The translations under genes were made by a program, and so were the position numbers. This document shows positions 15,978-24,012 of a stretch of DNA of 36,778 nt, one piece after another (position 1 is the first letter of the stretch; each line of letters begins with the position of its first letter). The DNA is from Microcaldota archaeon (lineage in GTDB: Archaea > Micrarchaeota > Micrarchaeia > Micrarchaeales > Micrarchaeaceae), in NCBI GenBank assembly GCA_021791535.1, contig JAJYWI010000015.1, positions 1 to 36,778 on the forward strand, in the 5' to 3' direction. Under the pieces are notes generated by a model that searched no databases, was not told the origin of the DNA, and saw nothing but the letters and a program-made list of their open reading frames with translations.

Positions 15978-17978
15978 TTAGCTTTGGGATTGCAGTCTTC
16001 TGTAGCGCCTCCTGTGGAATACCTCATAGAGGAGCATGACGGCAATCACGGCTATTATCGGGGCAGCGTCGATCGGGGTTATGAACGTGAGCGCGACTTG
16101 GTTGCCTGCGGCGACACTGAACGGCTCTTGCAACTGGCCGTATCTCATGTACCCGCTTACGTTGCCGAACGGGACATCCAGCAGCATGGCAGAGCCGGTA
16201 GGCCCAAGGTAAATCGTGTAGCTAGTGCCGTTTTGGAAGGTGAGATGCGCACTTGCATTAAGCGGAGCTTTGAATAGGCTTTGCGCTGACATGCGCACGC
16301 TATATACTGGAAGCTTTACCGGTATTGTCCCAGAAGATGAGATGTTTGCCGTTATGTCTGTTGTTACAAGCACGCCCTTGTAATACGCCCCTGTAATAGA
16401 ATACGGAACCCCGTCGAAAAGCATGGTGCTGGAAGGGGTATCCCTCCCATCCACAACGAAGTACGTGGCGTTTATTTTATCGCCATCTGAATCAAGTGCG
16501 GAGAACTTGACAAGATGCTGCCTTTTGAAGGCAGCGGCCAACGATACCGGAGAATTGACCGTTATCGTTGTAGAGCTGTTGTAGTATATCCCGTTCCATG
16601 AATAGAATGCGATTCTCGTAGTGTTAGTGGAATTGAAGTAATCGTTATTCAATGATATGCGCGCGCTGCCGCCAGCATCGTACCAACCAGCGCCTGAAGC
16701 CATGCCGAGGCTTGTATTCAGCGACACCAGATACTGCTTCTGCCAGCGCGCGGATACGTTCACAGGCCCTAGTACAGCGAAGCTTGTGTTTAGCGACGAT
16801 ACACCGTTATTCCAACCGGAAAACAGCTCCCTTGTTCCGGCAGCCGTATCTACTATGCTGTTAGCTAACGATATTTTTGCTGTTGAGTTCGCAGAGTACC
16901 ATCCTGACCCGCTTACGTTGCTGAATTGCGATGTCGCATTTACGTAATACTCCAGGTTCCATTTAGCGATCTCTGTCACATTGTCAATCATCTGTGCCGT
17001 GGCTGAGCCTGATGTGCCGGTATAGCTGCCAGCACCCTCGCCCTGCCAACCGGCGAATACCACCCTCTCAGAAGGCGTTATGTATACGTACGGCTGCTGC
17101 ACGCTGAAGTTCACCGCTGAGAAAGTCGGATAGTACCCAGAGCCTGTCACGTTGCCGAACGGCGAGCTAAGCTGCAGGTGGTACACGCTGGTCCAAAGTA
17201 CTGCGCCATTATGCGCGCTTTGCACTCCTGAGCCTACCTCAAAATAGTTAGCATACCCGCCCACCTCCTTAACCCCGTACGGGTTGGCGATGCTCGTCTT
17301 GCTGCCCGTGCCATATCCTATGTACGCTGTCGCGCTCTGGAGCAGGTGCTGCACGCCATTCTTCATGTAAGACATGTTCTTAAACATCACAGTCTTCATA
17401 AACGTGTTTGTGTTGTTCGCATCAGCCAGTTCAGCGTACGCCGAAGGCACATATGGGCCTGATGTTGACACCCCTAGGTTTGCGCTTCCGATGCGCTGCC
17501 CGTTGAAATAGAAGTTCCATGTGTCGCCATCCGAAGAAAACGAGTACATATTGAATGTGCCGTTGGCGCCTACCGAATCACTCTGGCCTACGCCGCCATA
17601 GAAACTGGTGCTGCTGTTCCCTGCCGGGAAATACTCCCAGAACCAGGCCGGATGGCCTGCCTCTAGGAAAACCGTTCCATTGCATCCGGAAGCATCGCAA
17701 GTTTTTGGGTAGTCCCCAGACGTATTCGGCACCTCGTAGCCGACCTGTACAAACGCTCCGTTCTGGATTGTCTCCCCTATCCAGAAACCTAATGCGCCTG
17801 AGGATGGATTCTGCGGCACAACCGTCTGGATGTAGACGCCTGCGCCGTTGTTATAGGTCGCCTGGCTGCCGGCATTTGCACCGCTCTGGAACCAATACTG
17901 GCCGAAAGACAGCTGCGCAAGCACGATTACAGCCAGCAGGGCCGCCGTGGCCAGATAGGCAATCCTAAACCCTCTCAT
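15978..17978 (-). CDS. Large secreted, membrane-anchored surface protein with tandem beta repeats
   Basis: About 666 residues. An N-terminal signal peptide (basic MRGFR, then a hydrophobic core ending near LSFGQ) and a C-terminal helix (IIAVIAVMLLYEVF) followed by a basic tail (HRRRYRRL) indicate a protein anchored with its bulk outside. The first ~260 residues look like a concanavalin/LamG-type beta sandwich (GFWIGETIQ, TWNFYFNGQRIG). About four repeats of roughly 75 residues follow, with the pattern V-SGSGWY...F-SGW, resembling InlB-B/Listeria-type extracellular repeats. There are many N-x-S/T sites for N-glycosylation. Function unknown: adhesin, S-layer-associated or glycan-binding are possible. 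TTG at 17990 is in frame, but ATG at 17978 begins the signal peptide. It overlaps the dtdA 3' end. Confidence 0.75.
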   Translation of the reverse strand: MRGFRIAYLATAALLAVIVLAQLSFGQYWFQSGANAGSQATYNNGAGVYIQTVVPQNPSSGALGFWIGETIQNGAFVQVGYEVPNTSGDYPKTCDASGCNGTVFLEAGHPAWFWEYFPAGNSSTSFYGGVGQSDSVGANGTFNMYSFSSDGDTWNFYFNGQRIGSANLGVSTSGPYVPSAYAELADANNTNTFMKTVMFKNMSYMKNGVQHLLQSATAYIGYGTGSKTSIANPYGVKEVGGYANYFEVGSGVQSAHNGAVLWTSVYHLQLSSPFGNVTGSGYYPTFSAVNFSVQQPYVYITPSERVVFAGWQGEGAGSYTGTSGSATAQMIDNVTEIAKWNLEYYVNATSQFSNVSGSGWYSANSTAKISLANSIVDTAAGTRELFSGWNNGVSSLNTSFAVLGPVNVSARWQKQYLVSLNTSLGMASGAGWYDAGGSARISLNNDYFNSTNTTRIAFYSWNGIYYNSSTTITVNSPVSLAAAFKRQHLVKFSALDSDGDKINATYFVVDGRDTPSSTMLFDGVPYSITGAYYKGVLVTTDITANISSSGTIPVKLPVYSVRMSAQSLFKAPLNASAHLTFQNGTSYTIYLGPTGSAMLLDVPFGNVSGYMRYGQLQEPFSVAAGNQVALTFITPIDAAPIIAVIAVMLLYEVFHRRRYRRLQSQS

Positions 17979-18756
17979 AATCAATACCAATCCTGTTTAG
18001 CTCAGCAATTATCTTTTCTCTATCGGAAGCCTTAATACTTTTCCACTCTATCATCGCTTTTTCAGGCCTCGGCGAAGACCTTTCGACTGCCTGTTGCAGC
18101 ATGTCTATCTCAGCTATGTGATACTTTGGCATTATGTGCGAGAACGCGCACCCCTTCCCGAAAGCCACTCTCGTAAACTTTTCTGCATAATGCATGCCGC
18201 CTAAGCCAAGCACGCAGTCCGGACTCGTCTCATTTTCAGATAGCGCATCCATCACCGACCTTGCTACTATGCCGCTATATTTTTTACTCTCCAATGCCTC
18301 ATTCGTGCCGCCAACCTCGACGAAGAATGATGGAGTCTTCAGCAGTGGCCCATGGTGCGTCGCCTCGTATATGACTTGGAGCGCCGAATCGTTGTTCTTC
18401 TTCAGGCCCTCCATCACTGCCAGCGCAGCGATAGGCGCCGCCACGCTCAGTTCCTTCGGCCTGCCTCCCAGCTTAGCCTCCACAGACCAGTTGCCTTCGT
18501 GATGCGTGGTGAACGACGCGATTCCGCCAGAGCTCGAGTGGCTGCAAACGAACACGATAAAGTCAGTACTTATTATCCTGTCGAGAAAGCTGCAATCAAG
18601 GATGCTGCCTCTTATCTCCAGAGCGTCTACCCTTCCGCTCCTGAAATGCCTATATCCGGAAACAGCGTCAAGCTCCTCGAAGTCTGACGAAGCTACGATG
18701 GCCCTGCCTATGTTCCTGGATGTGGCGTTGTCATCGGAGTAAACTATGAAAGGCAT
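17965..18756 (-). CDS. dtdA: D-aminoacyl-tRNA deacylase (archaeal/plant type DtdA)
   Basis: Hydrolyses D-amino acids wrongly attached to tRNA. 263 residues, family length. Characteristic blocks are FVCSHSSSGGIASFTTHHEGNW near residue 80 and YEATHHGPLLKTPSFFVEVGG near residue 140, whose Cys/His residues form the zinc site in this family, plus GLGGMHYAEKFT. The frame opens with GTG at 18774, but MPFIVYSDDNA from ATG at 18756 fits the family. A TATA-like element at 18781-18789 lies about 29 nt upstream, consistent with a leaderless transcript. First gene of the minus-strand run with the surface protein and Lhr. Confidence 0.92.
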   Translation of the reverse strand: MPFIVYSDDNATSRNIGRAIVASSDFEELDAVSGYRHFRSGRVDALEIRGSILDCSFLDRIISTDFIVFVCSHSSSGGIASFTTHHEGNWSVEAKLGGRPKELSVAAPIAALAVMEGLKKNNDSALQVIYEATHHGPLLKTPSFFVEVGGTNEALESKKYSGIVARSVMDALSENETSPDCVLGLGGMHYAEKFTRVAFGKGCAFSHIMPKYHIAEIDMLQQAVERSSPRPEKAMIEWKSIKASDREKIIAELNRIGIDYERV

Positions 18757-18780
18757 TGCAACATACAGATGCACAACAAC

Positions 18781-18789
18781 AAATATAAA
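18781..18789. promoter_or_regulatory. Shared TATA-like element between divergent dtdA and nuoA
   Basis: AAATATAAA reads TTTATATTT on the other strand, so it can act as a TATA box both ways. Its centre is 29 nt from the dtdA ATG (18756) and 35 nt from the nuoA ATG (18820). No other TATA candidate is visible in the 63-nt gap. Confidence 0.5.
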
Positions 18790-18819
18790 CGTGAAAGCAG
18801 ATGTAGTAGAAAGGCGGGT

Positions 18820-19182
18820 ATGATGCTGTACAACTATCTTGCGCTGCTGGTATTTGCGCTCATTGCGATATTCGTGCCGGCGTCGTTGCTTGCAACCGCA
18901 AAGCTATTCAGGCACAGGACAAGGGACAATGCAGTCAAGGCCGCGCCTTATGAGAGCGCGGAGGCTACGATAGGGAAGAACCGGGATGTTATAAACGAAT
19001 ATCTCCCATTTTTCATGCTCTTCCTGCCTTTTGAGGTTGTAGCCATAGTGCTTCTCATCTGGTCATCGGTGCTACGCCAGGTAAGCTACACAAGCGGAAT
19101 CCTCGTTGTGGGACTGGCGCTGGTGGCAGCTGCATTCTCATTGACAGGATATCTCATCATACGTGGTAAGGATGGAGGATGA
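18820..19182 (+). CDS. nuoA: NADH-quinone oxidoreductase subunit A
   Basis: Small membrane subunit of complex I that helps link the quinone-reducing module to the membrane arm. About 120 residues with three membrane helices and the conserved loop PYESAEATIG between helices 1 and 2; the usual PYE(S/C)G motif is seen with Ala replacing Gly. The frame opens at 18769, but that would cover the TATA element. AAGGCGGG directly before the ATGs at 18820 and 18823 serves as Shine-Dalgarno sequence. It overlaps nuoB by 11 nt. First gene of nuoABCD. Confidence 0.9.
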   Translation: MMLYNYLALLVFALIAIFVPASLLATAKLFRHRTRDNAVKAAPYESAEATIGKNRDVINEYLPFFMLFLPFEVVAIVLLIWSSVLRQVSYTSGILVVGLALVAAAFSLTGYLIIRGKDGG

Positions 19183-19810
19183 AGAGATAGGTGCACCGTA
19201 CACGAAGGCGCAGTTCCTCAACGCGGAGCAGGAGATGAGCATGCTTACAGAGCAATCGCTCAAGCCATACGGGAAGGAATACGCGCCGGCTATGTTCAGC
19301 AGGCTCAGCGATATAGCGAGGATAAAGATGAAGGACATCATCAAGTGGGGGAGGTCGAACTCGCTCTGGCCGCTCCAGTTCGGGCTAGCGTGCTGCGCAA
19401 TGGAGCTCATGGACTTCGGAGCAGCAAGGATAGATGCGGAGCGGAAGGGCTACCTACTCTTTAGGGGCACGCCGCGGCAGTGCGACGTGATGATAGTCGC
19501 AGGATGGGTCACGAAATCTGTTGCGCCGAAGGTGAAGAGGCTGTACGAGCAGATGTCAAAGCCGAGCTATGTCATAGCATACGGCGAGTGCGCAACATCA
19601 GGCGGCCCCTGGTGGGAGAGCTACAACATAATCAAGGGCATAGACCAGGTGCTGCCTGTTGACATATATGTCGCCGGCTGCCCGCCAAGGCCAGAGAACC
19701 TTTTCGGCGCGCTGATGAAGCTTCAAGAACGAATACGTGGTAAAATTGCTGGATATACAACCAGGGGACTTAGCGAAAACCTGCGCAGAGCTGAAATCGA
19801 AGGGATTTGA
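19172..19810 (+). CDS. nuoB: NADH-quinone oxidoreductase subunit B
   Basis: Carries the N2 iron-sulfur cluster that passes electrons to quinone. About 212 residues. Ligand cysteines are visible in FGLACCAMELM (two adjacent Cys), YGECATSGG and VAGCPPRPE; the block TPRQCDVMIVAGWVTK is also family-typical. GTG at 19163 is in frame, but ATG at 19172 is preferred. The 3' end overlaps nuoC by 74 nt in another frame, an unusually long overlap. Confidence 0.95.
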   Translation: MEDEEIGAPYTKAQFLNAEQEMSMLTEQSLKPYGKEYAPAMFSRLSDIARIKMKDIIKWGRSNSLWPLQFGLACCAMELMDFGAARIDAERKGYLLFRGTPRQCDVMIVAGWVTKSVAPKVKRLYEQMSKPSYVIAYGECATSGGPWWESYNIIKGIDQVLPVDIYVAGCPPRPENLFGALMKLQERIRGKIAGYTTRGLSENLRRAEIEGI

Positions 19811-20117
19811 CTACCTGAAGAAGATAACTGCCGTAGACTACATAGACCATCTGGAGGTAGTATACATGCTTTACAACACGAAAGAGAAGAAGGACGAGAT
19901 AATCAAAGTCAAGATGGGCCCAAGCGCGCCAGAGGTACACACGATAATGAAGATATACCCGGCTGCGGACTGGTACGAGCGTGAGCTGTCGGAGATGTTT
20001 GGCATAAGGATACAGGGCAGGGATGCCAGGCGGCTCCTCCTAGAGCTCTGGAACGGCACGGGCGCCCCGCTGAGGAAGAGCTTCATTTGGGGCAAGGACT
20101 ACGACAAGGTGGAGTGA
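19737..20117 (+). CDS. nuoC: NADH-quinone oxidoreductase subunit C
   Basis: Peripheral-arm subunit (30-kDa family). 126 residues, a short version. The family signature ERELSEMFGIRIQGRDARRLLLE is present, and LKKITAVDYIDHLEVVYML matches the N-terminal domain. Homology upstream of the nuoB stop (DIQPGDLAKTCAELKSKGFD) shows the GTG start at 19737 and the 74-nt overlap are real; TTG at 19746 is an alternative. The stop overlaps the nuoD ATG (TGATG). Confidence 0.92.
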   Translation: MVKLLDIQPGDLAKTCAELKSKGFDYLKKITAVDYIDHLEVVYMLYNTKEKKDEIIKVKMGPSAPEVHTIMKIYPAADWYERELSEMFGIRIQGRDARRLLLELWNGTGAPLRKSFIWGKDYDKVE

Positions 20118-21211
20118 TGGCTATAATGCGCATTAACGTAGGCCCGATACATCCAGGCACGCACGGAGTGCTGCGCCTTGTGGTTGACGTTGACGGCGAC
20201 ACGATAAAACAGGTAGAGCCGCACATAGGCTTCCTCCACAGGGGAGTTGAGAAGCTCATGGAGACCAGGATGTATATGCAGAACCCATCGTATACAGAGA
20301 AGCTCGACTACATAGCACCGCTTAGCTGGGACGACCTTTATGTCAACTCAGTGGAGAAAGCGCTCGGCGTGCCAGTGAAGGAGCCGGCGCTATACGAACG
20401 GGTGATACTGCTTGAGTTTCAGAGGATAGCCAGCCACCTGCTGTGGCTCGGCACGTTTGTGAACGACATAGGGCAGCTTTTCACCGCATTCATGTGGTGT
20501 TTCAGGGAGAGGGCGCGCATACTAAAGCTGCTCGAAGACGTATCCGGCGGCAGGATGTTCTACGTCAACCTTAGACTCGGAGGATTCAACAAGAACCCTC
20601 CGGCAGACTTCGCGGACAGGTGCCATGCGCTTGCTGATTACCTTGAGCAGAGAATAGCCGAATATCCCGACATGCTTGACTCAAACAGCGTGTTCATGGA
20701 GAGGACGAAGGGGGTCGGCGTACTCAAGAAGGACGACGCGATAGCAGCAGGCGTATCTGGCCCTGTGCTGCGCGCGTCAGGTGTCGAAGAAGACGCAAGG
20801 AAGTCGCACCCCTATTATGTGTACGACAAGATGAAGTTCAGGGCGCCTGTAAAGACGAACGGCGACTGCTACGACCGGTATAGGGTTAGGTATGAAGAGA
20901 TGCTCGAAAGTATAAGCATAATACGCCAGGCTGTAGACATGATGCCGAGCGGCGATGCTAAGGGAATGCCGATAAGGCTGATAGGGCCAATAGCGAAACC
21001 GGACACTGTGATAATGCAGGAGGAGATGCCAAGGGGCGAGGGCGTAATCTACATGGTACCAGACAAGCAGCGCCCGTATAGGATATCGCTCAGGTCACCG
21101 GCGTTCATCAACCTCTCCGTGCTCCCTAAGATATCAGAGGGGTACAGGTTCGCGGATCTGTTCTCGATAGTCGGGAGCCTTGACGTGATATTTGCTGAGA
21201 TAGACAGGTAG
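20117..21211 (+). CDS. nuoD: NADH-quinone oxidoreductase subunit D
   Basis: 49-kDa subunit, forming the quinone pocket with NuoB; homologous to [NiFe]-hydrogenase large subunits. About 364 residues. Key blocks: GPIHPGTHGVLRL near the N-terminus (the HPxTHG quinone-site motif), VEPHIGFLHRGVEKL, YVNLRLGGFNKNPP, and the C-terminal SLDVIFAEIDR. The ATG at 20117 overlaps the nuoC stop and GGTGGAG precedes it. No nuoH-N genes follow, so the rest of the complex must be encoded elsewhere. Confidence 0.95.
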   Translation: MAIMRINVGPIHPGTHGVLRLVVDVDGDTIKQVEPHIGFLHRGVEKLMETRMYMQNPSYTEKLDYIAPLSWDDLYVNSVEKALGVPVKEPALYERVILLEFQRIASHLLWLGTFVNDIGQLFTAFMWCFRERARILKLLEDVSGGRMFYVNLRLGGFNKNPPADFADRCHALADYLEQRIAEYPDMLDSNSVFMERTKGVGVLKKDDAIAAGVSGPVLRASGVEEDARKSHPYYVYDKMKFRAPVKTNGDCYDRYRVRYEEMLESISIIRQAVDMMPSGDAKGMPIRLIGPIAKPDTVIMQEEMPRGEGVIYMVPDKQRPYRISLRSPAFINLSVLPKISEGYRFADLFSIVGSLDVIFAEIDR

Positions 21212-21241
21212 GCATAAAAATATCAAAAAGAGATGTTATAC

Positions 21242-21598
21242 ATGGCAAAAGAGCAGATTGAAAAACTATCGTCAGATTACCAGGCGCTGCAGGAGCAGCT
21301 GCAATCCCTTGCGCTGCAGAAGGCCCAGTTCACCGAGCAGATGGACGAGTTGAACGACGCGCTAGAGGAGCTGAAGAACGCTAAGGGCAAGGTCTATTCT
21401 GCAATAGGAGGCGTGATGGTAGAGACCACAAAGGACGATGCGACAAAGAGCGTAAAGGAGCGCCAGGAATCGACAGAGATGAGGCTCACAATAATAAACA
21501 AGCAGTACGACGAAGCGGTGAAGAAGGAGAAGGCGCTCAGGGAGCAAATAGAGGGCATGATAAAGGGCGGCGCGCCAGGCAACGCAGTGACACAATGA
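21242..21598 (+). CDS. pfdB: Prefoldin beta subunit
   Basis: Co-chaperone subunit that hands unfolded proteins to the thermosome, which is also encoded in this window. About 118 residues, almost all coiled coil: helix 1 (KLSSDYQALQEQLQSLALQK), a short beta hairpin around VYSAIGGVMVETTKDD, and helix 2 (EMRLTIINKQYDEAVKK). ATG at 21233 is in frame three codons earlier. AAAAATATC near 21215-21224 may be a TATA box about 25 nt upstream. It overlaps the Mre11-like gene by 4 nt (ATGA). Confidence 0.88.
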   Translation: MAKEQIEKLSSDYQALQEQLQSLALQKAQFTEQMDELNDALEELKNAKGKVYSAIGGVMVETTKDDATKSVKERQESTEMRLTIINKQYDEAVKKEKALREQIEGMIKGGAPGNAVTQ

Positions 21599-22803
21599 AG
21601 ATAGCTATAGTGTCCGACCTTCACCTTGGCTACGAGAGATTCGAGGAGGACGCGTACCTGCAGGCAAAATCAGCATTGGAGTCGGCCAGCGGGATGGCGG
21701 ATGCTGTGCTGATACCTGGCGACATATTCGACAAGAGGTACCCGAGGCCTGACGTCATATCGCAGGCAATAAACATATTCAGGGAGCTATCCAAGAAGGA
21801 ATGGGGTGCGAGGATCGTAGGGTATACCGGCAGCGTAGGCCTGCACACCCACGCTCCTATAATCGCTATACCGGGGACGCACGAGAGGATCGCCGAAGGG
21901 AAGGACAACGCAGTGAGGCTGCTCTCTCTCGCAGGGCTGCTCGCCGACACGAGCGAGGCCACAACGACTATACAGAAGGGCGACGAACTCGTTTCTGTAT
22001 TCGGCCTCGGCGGGATAGCCGAGGAGCTCGTAAAGGAGAGGATCGCAGCTATATCACCGAAGCCTACGGAAGGCACGTTCAGCATATTCATGTTCCACCA
22101 GTCCATATACGAGATGCTTCCGTACAACGATAATTTCATAAAGTACTCTGACCTCCCCAAGGGATTCGACATCTACGTGTCTGGCCACATGCACAGCAGG
22201 CATGACGCAGAGGTTCACGGCAAGAAGCTGCTCATACCAGGCAGCACCGTGCTCACGCAGATGAAAGGGGACGAGCAAGGGAGCAAAGGCTTCATAGTGT
22301 TCGATACGCATGACGGCTCGTACAAGTTCGTGCAGATAAACTCAAGGCCGTATGTCACAGCAGAGATAAGGGTAGAGAATGCAAAGCCATCTGAACTGAT
22401 AAGCAGGTGCGAATCAGAAACGGAGCGCATGATCTCCGGCAAGAGCACGAAGCCGATAATCAGGCTGAAGGTGACAGGCACTATGGCAAACGGCTTTGAC
22501 AAGGCCGATCTCCAGGCGCATGCACTTGCTATGAAATACTCAGACAAGGCCTTCCTGACCATAGATACATCGCAGCTTTCGAGCCCGGGCACTGAGCTTA
22601 TGATAGACGAGTTGAGGGACGGAAAGATAGACGACATTCCTATAAAGGAGCTCGGCATGCTCACGCTTTATAAGAGGCTTAAGGATGCCGGCGCAGACCA
22701 GACGATCAGCTATACCGAGCTTTTCAACATACTCTCAAGCCAAGCGAGCAAGGAGAAGGCCGTCAAGTCCGCAGCAGAGCTGCTTTTAGTTGATGGCGGA
22801 TAG
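21595..22803 (+). CDS. mre11: Mre11/SbcD-like double-strand break repair nuclease
   Basis: Calcineurin-like metallophosphoesterase related to Mre11, the Mn-dependent nuclease of double-strand break repair. 402 residues. Metal motifs in order: SDLHLGY (D8, H10), GDIFD (D43), PGTHER (T95, H96), MFHQ (H168) and SGHMHSR (H198, H200). Where Mre11 proteins carry GNH(D/E), this has GTHE, so the usual Asn ligand is Thr. A capping domain fills the C-terminal half. rad50, herA and nurA, the usual partners, are not adjacent. It may be a full Mre11 or a diverged SbcD-like enzyme. Confidence 0.82.
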   Translation: MKIAIVSDLHLGYERFEEDAYLQAKSALESASGMADAVLIPGDIFDKRYPRPDVISQAINIFRELSKKEWGARIVGYTGSVGLHTHAPIIAIPGTHERIAEGKDNAVRLLSLAGLLADTSEATTTIQKGDELVSVFGLGGIAEELVKERIAAISPKPTEGTFSIFMFHQSIYEMLPYNDNFIKYSDLPKGFDIYVSGHMHSRHDAEVHGKKLLIPGSTVLTQMKGDEQGSKGFIVFDTHDGSYKFVQINSRPYVTAEIRVENAKPSELISRCESETERMISGKSTKPIIRLKVTGTMANGFDKADLQAHALAMKYSDKAFLTIDTSQLSSPGTELMIDELRDGKIDDIPIKELGMLTLYKRLKDAGADQTISYTELFNILSSQASKEKAVKSAAELLLVDGG

Positions 22804-23040
22804 CTACTTCATGCGTTCTATTATGCCTAGCGTACGGTTAAGCTGCTCCTTGTTTTTTGGGTCTATTATCTCTTTAAGGAACTCCAGGTGCTTAGGATTG
22901 CACCGCCTCTCCTTCTTGCTCCTAGATGCCGATATTATCTTTACGGTCCCATCCTGGAGCACAGCGGTTATAACCGCCCTGCTACCTGCATCACGCCCGT
23001 ACTTCTTCACACATACGCGCCCTACTTCCAAAAGCATCAT
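22804..23040 (-). CDS. rpl14e: Ribosomal protein L14e
   Basis: 78-residue archaeal/eukaryotic large-subunit protein. The family start LEVGRVCVKKYGRDAG and the RRCNPKHLEFL segment are clear. It ends the conserved string adk-DUF106-L34e-cmk-L14e; the cbf5/truB gene that often follows in archaea is absent, and the convergent Mre11-like gene ends immediately beside it. Two Met codons open the frame (23040 and 23037). Confidence 0.92.
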   Translation of the reverse strand: MMLLEVGRVCVKKYGRDAGSRAVITAVLQDGTVKIISASRSKKERRCNPKHLEFLKEIIDPKNKEQLNRTLGIIERMK

Positions 23041-23041
23041 A

Positions 23042-23614
23042 TCACTCCTTGATTCTCTTCAATATATCGCGAGCTACCTGCCCAGCGGTCATTCCATATG
23101 TGTTTATTATTACATCAAAGGGTTTTTTATCCCTGCCTAATTTAATTCCATATAGGTTCCTGTACAGCTCATAATTCATTGCATCACGTTCGCCTATGAT
23201 GCGCCTTGCCAAGCCGGCGCTTATTCCGTCTCTGCGCGCCATCCTCGCAGCCCTTACGCTCTTGCTGGCGTCCAGCCACACCTTGAATCCATTATCAGAA
23301 AGCCATGGCATCGTATAGCTGGTCACCACAACCGAGCCTCTCTTTATCCTCTCTATCATGCGCCTGTCCGCCTCCCTGTCGAACCTCTGGTCGTTTTCGC
23401 GCTCATAAAGGAAGCGCATACCCTCATCAGAGTCCCACCAGCCTGCGCCAGCCGGCCTGTAGCCTGCGCCAGCCGGCCTGTAGCCTGCGCCGATGGCAAT
23501 CTTCCTGAGAAGTTCCCCTCCGCCGAGCATCCCGACGCCGAGCTTGCGGCTCAGTAGCTTCGCCACAGAAGTCTTACCAGAAGCAGGCAACCCAGATAAT
23601 ATCACTGCTTCCAC
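23042..23614 (-). CDS. cmk: Cytidylate kinase (archaeal type) with a 7-residue tandem duplication
   Basis: Phosphorylates CMP/dCMP with ATP. About 190 residues from a GTG start: P-loop SGLPASGKTS (residues 7-16), LGGGELLRKIA, the lid region with RAARMARRDG and RIIGERDAMNYELYRNLYGI, and the C-terminal DVIINTYGMTA. The frame runs upstream to 23662, but homology begins at VEAVILSG, so GTG at 23614 is preferred. Between the CMP-binding GGG motif and the next helix the protein has AGYRPAG twice, encoded by a perfect 21-bp tandem DNA repeat at 23440-23481. Neighbours L34e and L14e fit the usual archaeal string. Confidence 0.87.
   Translation of the reverse strand: MEAVILSGLPASGKTSVAKLLSRKLGVGMLGGGELLRKIAIGAGYRPAGAGYRPAGAGWWDSDEGMRFLYERENDQRFDREADRRMIERIKRGSVVVTSYTMPWLSDNGFKVWLDASKSVRAARMARRDGISAGLARRIIGERDAMNYELYRNLYGIKLGRDKKPFDVIINTYGMTAGQVARDILKRIKE
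23440..23491. repeat. 21-bp perfect tandem repeat inside cmk (2.5 copies)
   Basis: Two identical 21-bp units (23440-23460 and 23461-23481) are followed by the first 10 bases of a third (23482-23491). In frame they encode AGYRPAG twice and then AG. Perfect identity points to a recent slippage duplication that kept the reading frame. Confidence 0.95.
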
Positions 23615-23648
23615 AGCCAATCCTATCCCAGCCAAACGGTTGTCAGCG

Positions 23649-23954
23649 TCAGTGTGCAACAAGTTGCAGCACGTACGATCTCTGCTTGACGCTTACGTCA
23701 TTGAGCTTCATGTCTCCGCGCTCAACCCTGCTTCCAAGCTTCACGACTTCAGCAGCGCAGCCTGCGCACAATACGCCTCCGAATATACGGCTGTTTGTCC
23801 TTCTGGACTTTCCGCCATGCGAGCTTATTCCGTTAAGCTCCGCAGCGCATATGGCGCAATGCGGCAACGAGTGCGCAGCACGCCTGAAATGCACGACATT
23901 CCTGCCGCTAGAGGTGACGCGGTTAGCGCGCCTGAAGCTTCTTGACCTGTGCAT
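23649..23954 (-). CDS. rpl34e: Ribosomal protein L34e
   Basis: About 101 residues. It begins MHRSRSFRRANRVTSSG and keeps the two CxxC zinc-binding pairs of the family, CAIC and CAGC, with FGGVLCAGCAAEVV at the second. GTG at 23975 also opens the frame, but L34e proteins start at the M-x-R-S-R-S position. Lies between the DUF106 gene and cmk, the standard archaeal order. Confidence 0.92.
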   Translation of the reverse strand: MHRSRSFRRANRVTSSGRNVVHFRRAAHSLPHCAICAAELNGISSHGGKSRRTNSRIFGGVLCAGCAAEVVKLGSRVERGDMKLNDVSVKQRSYVLQLVAH

Positions 23955-24012
23955 CGGTTTTGGCAAAATCAGCACCTTGGAGTATTATCGTACAAAAGGT
24001 ATAAAGAGGCTA

